From assembly GCA_000381625.1 (NCBI GenBank), contig KB906767.1:4207357-4271356 (forward strand): a stretch of DNA of 64,000 bases. Direction: 5' to 3'. Shown here one piece after another: positions 50,600 through 60,852 of the stretch. Numbering within the stretch: the first letter of the stretch is position 1; the number at the start of each line of letters is the position of its first letter. The translations under genes and the position numbers were made by a program. The DNA is from Bryobacterales bacterium KBS 96. Lineage in GTDB: Bacteria > Acidobacteriota > Terriglobia > Bryobacterales > Bryobacteraceae. Below the pieces are notes generated by a model, which saw only the letters and a program-made list of their open reading frames with translations, did not search any database and was not told the DNA's origin.

Positions 50600-52534
50600 C
50601 TATGACTTGTAGGACGCGATCAGGCGGTCAATGGCCTGCGTGTTCAGTTTGACGACGCCTTGTTTCTCAAGCTCCGCGACGACGCTATCCGAGAAAAGCC
50701 CCTGCTGCACCTGCGCTTTTTGCTGCTTCACGGTCTGAATCATGTCTTCGCGGCTTGCCTCGAATTTGGACATATCCGCCGGCGTCTTTTCAGTCACTTT
50801 ACAGACGAACGCCGAATTCGCCTGGGTGACGGGGCCGAATGTGTCGCCCACCTTGGTCTTTGCGGAGAATGCCGCCTCAACCGTTTTCGCGGGTCCGATT
50901 CCCTCGGCCGCGCCCATGATAGTGAACGCCTGCGCTGATTTGACTTCGCCTCCGAATTGCTTCGCAACTGACTCCAGGCTCTGGCCCTTCTTTGCTTGCT
51001 CCACGGCCTGTTTCGCCGCTGCCTGCATCAGTTCCGTAGCCTGCTCTGTCGTGTAGCGATCGATCACGTCCTTTTGCACTTCGTCGAAGTTGGCTTGCCG
51101 GGGAGGGAAGATATTTGTCACGGCAGCAAAAGCCGCTTTGCCGATTTTGTCGAGCGAAATTACCTGGGTCACCTCGCCCTTCGCGTCGGCGAACACGGCG
51201 TTTGAAACCTCCGGTTGCGAGTTGATATCCGGCAGAACCGCCCCACTGGCCGCCTGGTCTACTTTGAAGAATTTCAGGCCGTATTTCTTCGCAAGGCTCT
51301 CGGCCTGCGACGGATTTCTTGCGATCTCGTCGCGAGCGTCGGTGACCGCCTTCTGCATGTTATCGTCGCCAATCTGTTTGCGCGTTTCCGCCAGCAATTG
51401 GGGCTTCACCTCATCGAAACTCTGGGTCCGCGGCTGCTGATGAGCCAACACCTGGATGATGTGGAAGCCGTATTCTGTCGTGATCACATCGCTCAGTTGG
51501 CCCGGCTTAAGCGAAAACGCGGCCTTCTCGAATGCCGGCACGGTCTGGCCGCGGACAATCCATCCGAGATCGCCGCCCTTTGCCGCCGAGCCGGGATCCT
51601 GCGAGTCTTTTTTCGCGAGCTTAGCGAAATCCGCGCCGCCCTTCAGTTGCTTCAGAATATCTTCCGCTTTGGCCTTCAGCTTCGGCACTTCCTCCTTCGG
51701 CACGTCCGTCGTCTTTATCAAAATATGGCGTACCTCGACGCGTTCCGGAGTGCTGTATGCATCGATGTTGTCCTGGTATTGCTTGTGAAGGTTGGCATCG
51801 CTGACATTCACGGCCTGTGCGAAATCGGCATCGCTCCCCACGATCAGGTCGAAACTACGCTTTTCCGGTATCTGGAATTGCGAACGGTTCTTGTCGAACC
51901 AAGCCTTCACGGCCGTGGGATTCGTGTTTACCTTCTTGGTGAAATCCTTTTGAGAAAACTGAATATACTGTAGCGACACTTTTTCGTTTTCACGCTGGTA
52001 CTCGCGGCGCGCCTCGTCGTCGGTGACCACCAGCGAATTTGCCGCGATGGTGTCGTACCGCGAAGCCAGCAGGCTGACGCGCAGGAAGTCCTCAAATTGA
52101 GGAACGGAAAACCCGCGCTGTTCGACCATGGCCGCGTATGTGGCTTTGTCGAAATGGCCGCCGGTTTGTTGCGAAACCATCCGCTGGATGTAGGTGGCGA
52201 GCTCGTCGTCGGAGACCGAAAGGCCCAGTTGCTTCGCCTTGTATGCCTTGGCGTACATTTCGACCATCTGATTGACGATGGCGGGAGCGTATGTCGCGAG
52301 CAGAGCACGCGGCACGCCGGGCTGATTGCCCACCATCCGGTCAATTGTCTGCTGGACGTCGTTGACCGTGATTTTGGAGCCGCCTACGGTAGCGACCACG
52401 TTCTGATTTGCGGCAGAGGCTCCGCCCGGACCACCGGGGATCAGATAGAGAAGCATCGAGAGCGAGATAACGACCAGAATGGCGCCCAACATATAGCGCA
52501 CACTCTTCTCTCGGCTGCGGAACAGATTGAACAT
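50600..52534 (-). CDS. PpiD/SurA-like periplasmic peptidyl-prolyl isomerase
   Basis: 644 residues. One N-terminal TM (RYMLGAILVVISLSMLLYLI) anchors a SurA-N-like domain (about 45-190) and a parvulin domain (about 268-367: VEVRHILIKTTDVPKEEV, DLGWIVRGQTVPAFEKAAFS, TEYGFHIIQVLAHQ). A second degenerate parvulin-like part follows to 600. Length and layout match PpiD, which helps fold outer-membrane proteins. Upstream, 206 bp without a gene separate it from aspartate kinase. Confidence 0.9.
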   Translation of the reverse strand: MFNLFRSREKSVRYMLGAILVVISLSMLLYLIPGGPGGASAANQNVVATVGGSKITVNDVQQTIDRMVGNQPGVPRALLATYAPAIVNQMVEMYAKAYKAKQLGLSVSDDELATYIQRMVSQQTGGHFDKATYAAMVEQRGFSVPQFEDFLRVSLLASRYDTIAANSLVVTDDEARREYQRENEKVSLQYIQFSQKDFTKKVNTNPTAVKAWFDKNRSQFQIPEKRSFDLIVGSDADFAQAVNVSDANLHKQYQDNIDAYSTPERVEVRHILIKTTDVPKEEVPKLKAKAEDILKQLKGGADFAKLAKKDSQDPGSAAKGGDLGWIVRGQTVPAFEKAAFSLKPGQLSDVITTEYGFHIIQVLAHQQPRTQSFDEVKPQLLAETRKQIGDDNMQKAVTDARDEIARNPSQAESLAKKYGLKFFKVDQAASGAVLPDINSQPEVSNAVFADAKGEVTQVISLDKIGKAAFAAVTNIFPPRQANFDEVQKDVIDRYTTEQATELMQAAAKQAVEQAKKGQSLESVAKQFGGEVKSAQAFTIMGAAEGIGPAKTVEAAFSAKTKVGDTFGPVTQANSAFVCKVTEKTPADMSKFEASREDMIQTVKQQKAQVQQGLFSDSVVAELEKQGVVKLNTQAIDRLIASYKS

Positions 52535-52740
52535 AGACTTCCAGAGACACTCCTGATGGCGGGCTTAAATACCAGTATATCTTCGCAGGACCTGCTCGCT
52601 GACGCGAGGCGGCTCTGGTCGAGGTAAACCGGAAGTGAGCCGCCGGATGAGTGCGCCGGTTGTACGGTTATCCGAACTAGCTCCACCGAAACTGAGCCGC
52701 GAAGCGGGAGCGAGCGATCATTCAGAAAACCACTCCAACA

Positions 52741-54195
52741 TCAAGCCTCCGCTTTCACCGTTTCGCCGATCGCGGCAATTCCCAGCCCGCACTCATCGTG
52801 GACGGCTCGGACGGCCCGTTCAAGGCCGGCCCGCCGCACGATGATTCCGATCGTCAATTCGCTCGACCCCTGGGCGATGGCGATGATATTGATCCGTTCC
52901 CGCGAGACCGCCGTGAACACGCGGCCGGCGAGGCCCGGTGTCCCCCGCATCCCCTCGCCGACAACCGCCAGCAGGCCCACGTTCTCATCCACTTCCACCG
53001 GCTTCAGGTATCCGTGATTCAATTCCAAAGACAGGTTGCTTTCGATTGCCTCGAGCGCTACCGGAACGTCTTGCTTCCGAATCAAAAAGCAGAAGACCTG
53101 GCGATAACTCGAACTGGTGAAAACCAGAATTTCGACGTTCGCCAGCGCCAGAGCGTCCAGCGCGCGCGCCATCAGCCTCGTCCCGCTGGCAATTGAGTTC
53201 GCGGGCTCCATCGAAATCAGGGCCACGTTGGACATCGACGTGACCGCGCGCACTCCCGGAGGTCCACTCAACCGGTCCACGATCCTCGTACCCGGCTTGT
53301 GTGGAGCAAAGCTGTTCTTGCTCCAGACCGGAATCTTCTTTTCAACCAGCGGCGCGAGCGTGCGCGGATGCAGCACTTTCGCGCCGTTATAGGCAAGCTC
53401 CGCCGCTTCGGCATAGGTCACTTCGTCGAGCACCGCCACGTTTTCGATCAGGCGCGGGTCGGCGCTCATAATGCCGTCGACATCCGTCCAGATCCACAGT
53501 TCGCCGGCATCGAGAGAGGCCGCCAGAATCGAGGCCGAGAAATCGGAACCGCCCCGGCCGAGAGTAGTCGGCTGGCCGTCCGCGGTAGCTCCGTTAAAGC
53601 CCGTCACCACCGGGACGATGCCCTCCTCAAGCAACGGCTGTAAGCGCTGCGTACATTTCGCGCGCGTCGGCTCCATTTGCGGCGACGCGTTGCCGAATAC
53701 CGCATCGGTCACGACCACCTCCGCCGCATTGACGGATTTTGCGGGAATGCCCGTGGATTCGAGGTAGTGCGCAAGCAATACCGAAGACAATCGTTCGCCG
53801 ATCGAGATCGCCGCGTCCATGGACCTCGGCGGACAGGCGCTGAGCATAAACATCCCGTTCGCGATCCGGTAGAACTCGGCCATCAGCGATTGCACCGCGT
53901 TCGCCGCCAGTTCGCGGAGCCGCACTGCCGTCGGGGACCCGCTCAAGAGATCATCGCACGCCTGAGTATGACGCTCCAGCAGAATTCGCAAGTTGTTATC
54001 TACGGCGGCCCGGTCGCCCAACTCGGCATGACGGAGCGTATCGAGTAGCAGGTCGGTGACCTTCGACATCGCCGAAACCACGACACAGACCGGCCGCTTT
54101 GCGCTTTCCTTCGAAATGATTTCGGCGGCGGCGCGCATTCGTTCGGCGCTCCCCATGCTGGTGCCGCCGAATTTCATGACGAGCAACTCTTTCAA
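52741..54195 (-). CDS. lysC: Aspartate kinase
   Basis: 484-residue enzyme for the first step of lysine, threonine and methionine synthesis. Kinase motifs: VMKFGGTSMGSAERM at the start, SIGERLSSVLLAHYLES, VVTGFNGATADGQPTTLGRG followed by GSDFSAS. Two C-terminal ACT domains (about 320-484, with NVEILVFTSSS and INIIAIAQGSSELTIGIIV) give feedback regulation. It is monofunctional, with no homoserine dehydrogenase part. ATG overlaps the cytidylate kinase stop by 4 nt. Confidence 0.93.
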   Translation of the reverse strand: MKELLVMKFGGTSMGSAERMRAAAEIISKESAKRPVCVVVSAMSKVTDLLLDTLRHAELGDRAAVDNNLRILLERHTQACDDLLSGSPTAVRLRELAANAVQSLMAEFYRIANGMFMLSACPPRSMDAAISIGERLSSVLLAHYLESTGIPAKSVNAAEVVVTDAVFGNASPQMEPTRAKCTQRLQPLLEEGIVPVVTGFNGATADGQPTTLGRGGSDFSASILAASLDAGELWIWTDVDGIMSADPRLIENVAVLDEVTYAEAAELAYNGAKVLHPRTLAPLVEKKIPVWSKNSFAPHKPGTRIVDRLSGPPGVRAVTSMSNVALISMEPANSIASGTRLMARALDALALANVEILVFTSSSYRQVFCFLIRKQDVPVALEAIESNLSLELNHGYLKPVEVDENVGLLAVVGEGMRGTPGLAGRVFTAVSRERINIIAIAQGSSELTIGIIVRRAGLERAVRAVHDECGLGIAAIGETVKAEA

Positions 54196-54884
54196 CGGCT
54201 GACCTCTTTCCCATTCGACGTGCGTAACCGGACAAGCTGCAGCACCTTGTCCTCCACCTCGTCCAGAGAGAGGCCGGTGGTATCGATCAATTGTGCATCG
54301 GGCGCCTGCAATAGAGGCGCTTCCCGGCGGGTACGATCCCGCTCATCGCGTTCCCTGAGCGACGCCGTCACGGCTTCGACGTCCGCGGATTCACCCCGGC
54401 CTTGCAATTCGAGCGTGCGGCGCCGGGCCCGTTCGCCTGGATTCGCGTCCAGATAGACCTTGATTTTCGCATCGGGGAATACCACCGAGCCGATATCCCG
54501 GCCTTCCATGACGACGCTCGAACTTTCCGCGATTCCTCGTTGTAGGGGAATCAGCGCGCGGCGGACGCCGGGAACGGCGGAGACCTGGGAGGCGGCCATG
54601 GAGACTTCCGCGGTCTGGAGAGCTTCCGTGACGTCCTCGCCGTTCAAATGGACGCTGCCGTCGCCGACACCGAACTCAATCTTCGCCGTACGCGCCAGAA
54701 CTTCCAGCCGGTGCATATCGTTGAGATTGGTCCCATTCCGGAGCGCCCATAATGCGACGGCGCGGTACATGGCGCCGGAATTGATGTAAACAAACCCAAG
54801 CCGGTCCGCAACCCGACGGGCGACTGTGCTTTTCCCAGCGCCGGCGGGTCCGTCGATGGCGACTACAATTCGTTTTTCACTCAT
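54192..54884 (-). CDS. cmk: Cytidylate kinase
   Basis: 230-residue CMP/dCMP kinase. P-loop AIDGPAGAGKSTVARRVADR, then GFVYINSGAMYRAVALWALR, VVMEGRDIGSVVFPDAKIKV and RDERDRTRREAPLLQA, the lid arginines. All family motifs present; normal length. It is coupled to aspartate kinase and lies downstream of the pilus cluster, with 228 bp between. Confidence 0.95.
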   Translation of the reverse strand: MSEKRIVVAIDGPAGAGKSTVARRVADRLGFVYINSGAMYRAVALWALRNGTNLNDMHRLEVLARTAKIEFGVGDGSVHLNGEDVTEALQTAEVSMAASQVSAVPGVRRALIPLQRGIAESSSVVMEGRDIGSVVFPDAKIKVYLDANPGERARRRTLELQGRGESADVEAVTASLRERDERDRTRREAPLLQAPDAQLIDTTGLSLDEVEDKVLQLVRLRTSNGKEVSR

Positions 54885-55014
54885 GCCCGGCCGGAAGCAC
54901 CCTCAAAACTGCTTTTACGTTCATGTATTCAATTATCGTCTGGAGGCATGTAAGAATCAGCGCGATATCGGCCATCGCCGAGCCGTCGTGATTACCGCCG
55001 CAACCTCACCAGAC

Positions 55015-55060
55015 TAGATTTCCGGCTCGTCGAGACTTGCCTCGATGCCGCAGGCACGAA
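55015..55060. repeat. Decayed REP-like element
   Basis: Read on the - strand: cattcgtgcctgcggcatcg followed by aggcaagtctcgacgag, which resembles the two-hairpin order at 45057-45092 with mismatches. It lies in the 228-bp gap between the GspG-like and cmk genes; nothing else is seen in that gap. Confidence 0.45.
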
Positions 55061-55112
55061 TGTCCCCGCCACAGTCGCCTCGCGACCAAGGGCGCAATTG
55101 CCTCCGCCAGCG

Positions 55113-56267
55113 TTACTGGGAGGGACTGTTCGTGCTCGTCGAGGGGTTTGGAGTTGTGCCGTTCGACGGACTGAAGAAAGGGCTGCTCGTCGGATTCTGC
55201 CCGTTCGCATTCGGTGACGGCATCGCGGCGTTCATCTTCTGCGCCATTTCCTTTTGAGGGTTGTAGACGAACTCCCATTTCGAGTAGTCCGTCTGCTTAT
55301 CGATCACCTTGATGCTCTTGCCCTTTCCTTTACTAGCTACTCCGGCAATCGATCCGGCGGCGAACATGGTTCCCATACTGCTTGTGCCAACCGCAGTTGC
55401 CTGTCCGGGCTGACGCAAGGCGTTGTTGACGGCCGCGAGTCCGGCGGTCTGCGCGTTCTGCGGCTGGGCTCCTTGTGGCTGCTGTCCGCTTTGCGGTTGT
55501 AGAGCGTTTCCGTTCTCCGAAGAAGCCCTGCCCGTAGCCGGATTCGTTCCATTCTGCATGCCGTTCGGCCCTAACGTGCCGTTTGGCGCCGGGACTCCTC
55601 CGCCCATTTGATTGCCTGCCGGCTGTGCATTCGCATCCGCTCCGGGTATAATTCCCGACCCGTCCTCGTTGGCATTTTCTCCTCCCGTGCTCTGTGGCGA
55701 GCCGCCGAAGGTGTTCGCGGGCGCTTCGGGAGGACGCCGGCGCGCGAGGGCCGCGGCTTCCGCTCCGCCGGTTTGGTCGCTTCCCGCCTGTGAATCCTCA
55801 GGCGACGAGGGCGTGCCCGAATCCGGCGAGTCGAAAGTGCTCGATTTGCTCTGAGAACCAAAAGCGCTCGATGTGCTCGAAGAGCCAAATGCGGATGCGC
55901 CGTTCTGGCCGGCCTGGGTCTTCGGCTGAGTGACTTTCGAATCCGTCAAATTGAAGCCGGGTCCGGAAATATGGATCAATCGCCACTCGTCTTTGCCTGT
56001 TAACGGATCCTTGAATTGATGGCGAATATATCGAATGTTGTTGAATTTGTCGAGTTGATCGAGCGAGGTCGGAAACCTCTGGTTGCGGCGGTAAAACAGC
56101 TTGATGGCGTGCTCGTATTCGTCGCCGCGGTCGATCAGCACTTGTTCCTTCTGCCTCTGCGCCTCGAACAGTACGTCCGGCATTTCTTTGTACAGCATGA
56201 TCGCGACGAATGCAGCCAGCAAAAATACGATCAGCAGCGCCGACCCGCGTTCCCGCTCGCGATTCAT
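55113..56267 (-). CDS. GspG-like pseudopilin with long low-complexity region
   Basis: 384 residues. The N-terminus RERERGSALLIVFLLAAFVA is pilin-like, but after the G/S cleavage position the usual +5 Glu is absent. A helical part with RRNQRFPTSLDQLDKFNNIR follows, then DPLTGKDEW as in GspG. About residues 115-300 are rich in S, G, N, Q and P (QNGASAFGSSSTSSAFGSQ). A conserved piece SIKVIDKQTDYSKWEFVYNP closes the protein before a second disordered tail. ATG 56267 is chosen; the longer frame runs through a REP element. Likely a structural or tip component of the secretion/pilus system encoded upstream. Confidence 0.75.
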   Translation of the reverse strand: MNRERERGSALLIVFLLAAFVAIMLYKEMPDVLFEAQRQKEQVLIDRGDEYEHAIKLFYRRNQRFPTSLDQLDKFNNIRYIRHQFKDPLTGKDEWRLIHISGPGFNLTDSKVTQPKTQAGQNGASAFGSSSTSSAFGSQSKSSTFDSPDSGTPSSPEDSQAGSDQTGGAEAAALARRRPPEAPANTFGGSPQSTGGENANEDGSGIIPGADANAQPAGNQMGGGVPAPNGTLGPNGMQNGTNPATGRASSENGNALQPQSGQQPQGAQPQNAQTAGLAAVNNALRQPGQATAVGTSSMGTMFAAGSIAGVASKGKGKSIKVIDKQTDYSKWEFVYNPQKEMAQKMNAAMPSPNANGQNPTSSPFFSPSNGTTPNPSTSTNSPSQ

Positions 56268-56277
56268 TTCGCTTCGT

Positions 56278-56377
56278 GGTGCAAGCTTCAGCTTGCCGCG
56301 GCGGACTTCAGTTCGCCGGCCCGGGCAGATGGAAGCCGAGGGGGCCGTAAACTGTCCGCCGGCACGATGAATCGTGC
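56278..56377. repeat. REP-like element inside the pilus operon
   Basis: gcaagcttcagcttgc (56281-56296), gcggacttcagttcgc (56301-56316) and gcacgatgaatcgtgc (56362-56377) in the 119 bp between the PilP-like and GspG-like genes. The first two have CTTCAG loops and stems different from those at 3552, with compensating changes. Confidence 0.75.
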
Positions 56378-56386
56378 GCCACAAAC

Positions 56387-57106
56387 TCATTCCGTACCCT
56401 CCGGCGTGAGCGGCAGAGTCTGCTGCACTTTGCCGATCATGTCCTGCACTTCCGCCGACTTTGGCTCCAGCTTCACGATGCGGTAGCGATTTTTAACAAC
56501 TTCTCCCTCGTTCGCGATGATGATATTGTCGCCGTCCAGAAAGAACCCGGCGCGCGGGTCGGCGGCAGTCGCCGGGGCGGAAAAGCCGTAAAATTTCAGC
56601 GGAATCGTAACCGGCGGCGGCCCCGCGGGTTGTGTTACCGCAGCCGGCGCGGCCTGCGATGGTAGAGGGCCGGGCATAATCTTCGTCGGTGGAGCGTTTG
56701 CTGCCTGCGCAGGCGCCGCGCCCGCCTCAAACAGGCTGCGCTCACCGCCCGTAAGTTGTACGTTCTTCAATCTCGCCAGCAGATCCAGCCGCAGCGTCGG
56801 GTCGATATCGCCACGCTGCGCCTCCAGGGTCACGGTTCTCATCCGAAGCGCGTTCTTCTCGCTCGATTTTTGATTCAGGCGCCGGCGCGCGCTTTGTTCG
56901 TGCGCGGCGGGCGGAGCCGTAAGCGTGGCCGGCGCCGCTGCCGGATGGCTCGCCGTTGTGGCAGGAGCGGGCGATCCCGAATCGCTGCTACTCAGGTTCG
57001 AGATCAGCAAGCCCGCAGCCACGGCGAGCAGCACGCCCAGGATCACGAGTTTCTTTGGCTCCGCGCCGAATTTCAGCCCTGCCTTAGAGGGCGCTGCCGC
57101 ACTCAT
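56387..57106 (-). CDS. PilP/GspC-like inner-membrane protein
   Basis: 239 residues. A cytoplasmic lead, one TM (KKLVILGVLLAVAAGLLISN), a Pro/Ala linker (about 45-75), a helical part, a second Pro/Ala linker, and a C-terminal beta domain (PLKFYGFSAPATAADPRAGF, GDNIIIANEGEVVKNRYRIV) like the small beta barrels of PilP/GspC that contact the secretin. It overlaps the PilO-like stop by 4 nt, so it is part of the assembly operon. Weak sequence similarity; position in the operon is the main support. Confidence 0.68.
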   Translation of the reverse strand: MSAAAPSKAGLKFGAEPKKLVILGVLLAVAAGLLISNLSSSDSGSPAPATTASHPAAAPATLTAPPAAHEQSARRRLNQKSSEKNALRMRTVTLEAQRGDIDPTLRLDLLARLKNVQLTGGERSLFEAGAAPAQAANAPPTKIMPGPLPSQAAPAAVTQPAGPPPVTIPLKFYGFSAPATAADPRAGFFLDGDNIIIANEGEVVKNRYRIVKLEPKSAEVQDMIGKVQQTLPLTPEGTE

Positions 57107-57732
57107 GGCTGGCCTCCCGGCGACGCGCCACCGGGCACGGCGCTTCCGTCCTCATGAATCACCGCAAGAAAGCGCATCTGCATATTCAAAATTCCGGCGC
57201 CTTCCTGCTGCGGCGTGGCGCTCAACGAATCCAGGATCAACAATAGCGGCGAATGGTCCACCTGGTTCACGAAGTGCATCAGATCGGCGTAAGTGCCCTG
57301 ATAGCTCGAATTGACCGTTAAAAGCGTTAAATCGTCGGTCCCCTCAATCGGATCTTCGGAATAGCTGCGCTGGCGTTCGTTGATGCCGGCCGCGCTCGAT
57401 ATTCGCAGCAATTCGCCCACAATCGTGGCGAACGCCGTACGCCGCGGTAAAAAATATTGGCTGGCGAACTGGTCCGTCTGTTCTCCGCCCAACTCAACTT
57501 TCTGCGAAACGCTTTTCAGACGTTGCGTCGCCAACTGGTGCAAGCCGATATCGCTTCGGATCTCGGCCTCCCGATGATGCAGGTCGCGCCGCGAGCCACC
57601 GGGTGGAGCGATATAGAAATAGATCGCCGCCGCGTTCAGGACCGCCAGAACAATGGCTAAAACGCGAAGCCGTGCGCCCGGTCCGCGGATGCCGCTCAGA
57701 CTGAAATTAAAATTTCTGGACATAGGGCACAC
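57103..57732 (-). CDS. PilO-like pilus assembly protein
   Basis: 209 residues with one N-terminal TM (RLRVLAIVLAVLNAAAIYFY), a coiled coil (DLHHREAEIRSDIGLHQLAT) and a ferredoxin-like C-terminal domain (LTLLTVNSSYQGTYADLMHF, NQVDHSPLLLILDSLSA). This is the PilO pattern. The start may be 57732 or the ATG three codons later; both lie within the PilN-like gene, giving an overlap of 17-26 nt. With PilM and PilN it should form the inner-membrane alignment complex. Confidence 0.82.
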   Translation of the reverse strand: MCPMSRNFNFSLSGIRGPGARLRVLAIVLAVLNAAAIYFYIAPPGGSRRDLHHREAEIRSDIGLHQLATQRLKSVSQKVELGGEQTDQFASQYFLPRRTAFATIVGELLRISSAAGINERQRSYSEDPIEGTDDLTLLTVNSSYQGTYADLMHFVNQVDHSPLLLILDSLSATPQQEGAGILNMQMRFLAVIHEDGSAVPGGASPGGQP

Positions 57733-58300
57733 TCATGCGATACCGGAAAAGGGGCTCGTTCTGCGTAGGCGCATCCTGGCTGATGATATAGGGAGCGCCG
57801 AACAGACCCGAACTTTGCAAGCGCTTGAACAGCTCCAGCACCGCCTGTGGTTGCTCGCTGCCTACCGTCATATCCAACTGCACGTGGTTCTTTCCGCCTG
57901 CGTTTTCCGCGGCGACTTGCGGCAGCCGCAGCGAGACCAGCCGCACGTTATACGGCATCACCTTCCCAAGATCTTCGAACACGCGCGTCCAACTGACGGC
58001 GCGCCGCGCAATCAGTTCGTTATAGAAAACGCTCTTCGAAAAGACGTCGGCATTACCGGGCTTGGCGATGATGCCCTGGAATTGCGCTTGCACGCGGCTG
58101 ATCTGCGCCAGTTTGCCGCGTTCTCCATTAATTGTCCTGCGCAGCACCGATGCCTGACTTCTTTCTTTGAAGATCAGCGCCGTGAATACGATCAGCGATA
58201 CCAACAGCACCGAACACACAGCTGCCAGTAGCGCGGTCTGCGCGCGCTCATGGCCAAAGGGCTGAGATGCAAGATTGATTCCTGCGGGAGGGGCTTTCAT
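57707..58300 (-). CDS. PilN-like pilus assembly protein
   Basis: 197 residues. The short cytoplasmic lead contains INLASQP, the conserved motif by which PilN binds PilM. A TM helix (TALLAAVCSVLLVSLIVFTA), coiled coil and ferredoxin-like domain (WTRVFEDLGKVMPYNVRLVS) follow. The ATG at 58300 overlaps the PilM stop (ATGA); the frame to 58444 is antisense repeat of PilM and is ignored. Confidence 0.88.
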   Translation of the reverse strand: MKAPPAGINLASQPFGHERAQTALLAAVCSVLLVSLIVFTALIFKERSQASVLRRTINGERGKLAQISRVQAQFQGIIAKPGNADVFSKSVFYNELIARRAVSWTRVFEDLGKVMPYNVRLVSLRLPQVAAENAGGKNHVQLDMTVGSEQPQAVLELFKRLQSSGLFGAPYIISQDAPTQNEPLFRYRMSVPYVQKF

Positions 58301-59229
58301 GCGGCGTATTGCTCCAATAGGCCCAGCAGGCCGGCGTTCTCTTGTGTCACGGCTCCAAAGCGCGACCGCAGGGGTTCCCACGGAAGATCGAATTCCCGCT
58401 CCAGCGATTCCCCGAGACGCTCTGAGTCCCGCCCGAATCCACATAGCAGCAGACGACGCACCCGATGGCCAAGCTCATCTTCGGCATAAGCAATCGTCTG
58501 CTGCAACAACGTTGTCACCGCGGCCGCGGCGTCGCTCGCCTGTTCCTCTTCGCTGCTAAAGTCAAGACATCGAACCAGCCGTATTCTGCGTTCCTCCAGC
58601 AAAACCACGGATATCACGTCTCCACATAATTTGGCCACCAGTGTGAGCCCTTCCGCCTGTCTGGCGCATAGCGAGAGCGCGGCAAGGCTCGATGGAAGAA
58701 CCAGTCCCACTTGGAAACCCGCCCGGTGTAGCAGATCTTCGTATTCGCTCAGAACCGGCCGCGCGACGGCGGCGGCCAAAACCTCGATGCGCTTCTGCGT
58801 CGAATCCTGCACCTGCACCGAACAGGAAACCTGCGCCTCGTCGATGGGGAATGGAACGCTCTTACGCAGCCGGAAGCGAACCAGCGCCAGCCGCTGTTCT
58901 TCATCGCTCGGAAATTCCTCAAAATCGAGAACCGCCATACGCGTCGCGTAATCGGGGATGGCCATCGCCGCTTTCGGCTTGCGCTGGCTCGATCCGTTCC
59001 CGCTTTTAGGCAAGACGGCCTGAAACAGATCCGGTCGGGTGATATTCGCAACGGCAGGAGAAGCCGTCAACGCCCGCTCCGCGAACGGCTCAACGCGGCC
59101 GCTGCCCGGGTCGCGCAACTGCATCCAGGCAAGCCCCTGCTCGCTCACTTCAAATAGATATTCGGGAGGCGGTTCGGCGACCAGGCCCTGTATTCGGTCA
59201 AGCAAAGACAATTCGAACTTCCTTAACAC
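58297..59229 (-). CDS. PilM-like actin-fold assembly protein
   Basis: 310-residue cytoplasmic protein that should bind the PilN tail. Features include LDFEEFPSDEEQRLALVRFR, LRKSVPFPIDEAQVSCSVQV, LHRAGFQVGLVLPSSLAALS and a C-terminal LLLCGFGRDSERLGESLER, as in PilM/GspL-N. The nucleotide-binding motifs are weaker than in standard PilM. It begins 1 nt after the GspE stop. Confidence 0.8.
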   Translation of the reverse strand: MLRKFELSLLDRIQGLVAEPPPEYLFEVSEQGLAWMQLRDPGSGRVEPFAERALTASPAVANITRPDLFQAVLPKSGNGSSQRKPKAAMAIPDYATRMAVLDFEEFPSDEEQRLALVRFRLRKSVPFPIDEAQVSCSVQVQDSTQKRIEVLAAAVARPVLSEYEDLLHRAGFQVGLVLPSSLAALSLCARQAEGLTLVAKLCGDVISVVLLEERRIRLVRCLDFSSEEEQASDAAAAVTTLLQQTIAYAEDELGHRVRRLLLCGFGRDSERLGESLEREFDLPWEPLRSRFGAVTQENAGLLGLLEQYAA

Positions 59230-60849
<1,620 letters not shown>

Positions 60850-60852
60850 TCA

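Noticed and set aside
49330-54884. Search for tRNA or rRNA genes in this and all other intergenic gaps
   Set aside because: No cloverleaf, GGTTCGAATC-type T-loop or rRNA signature was recognised by eye; a covariance search could still reveal one.
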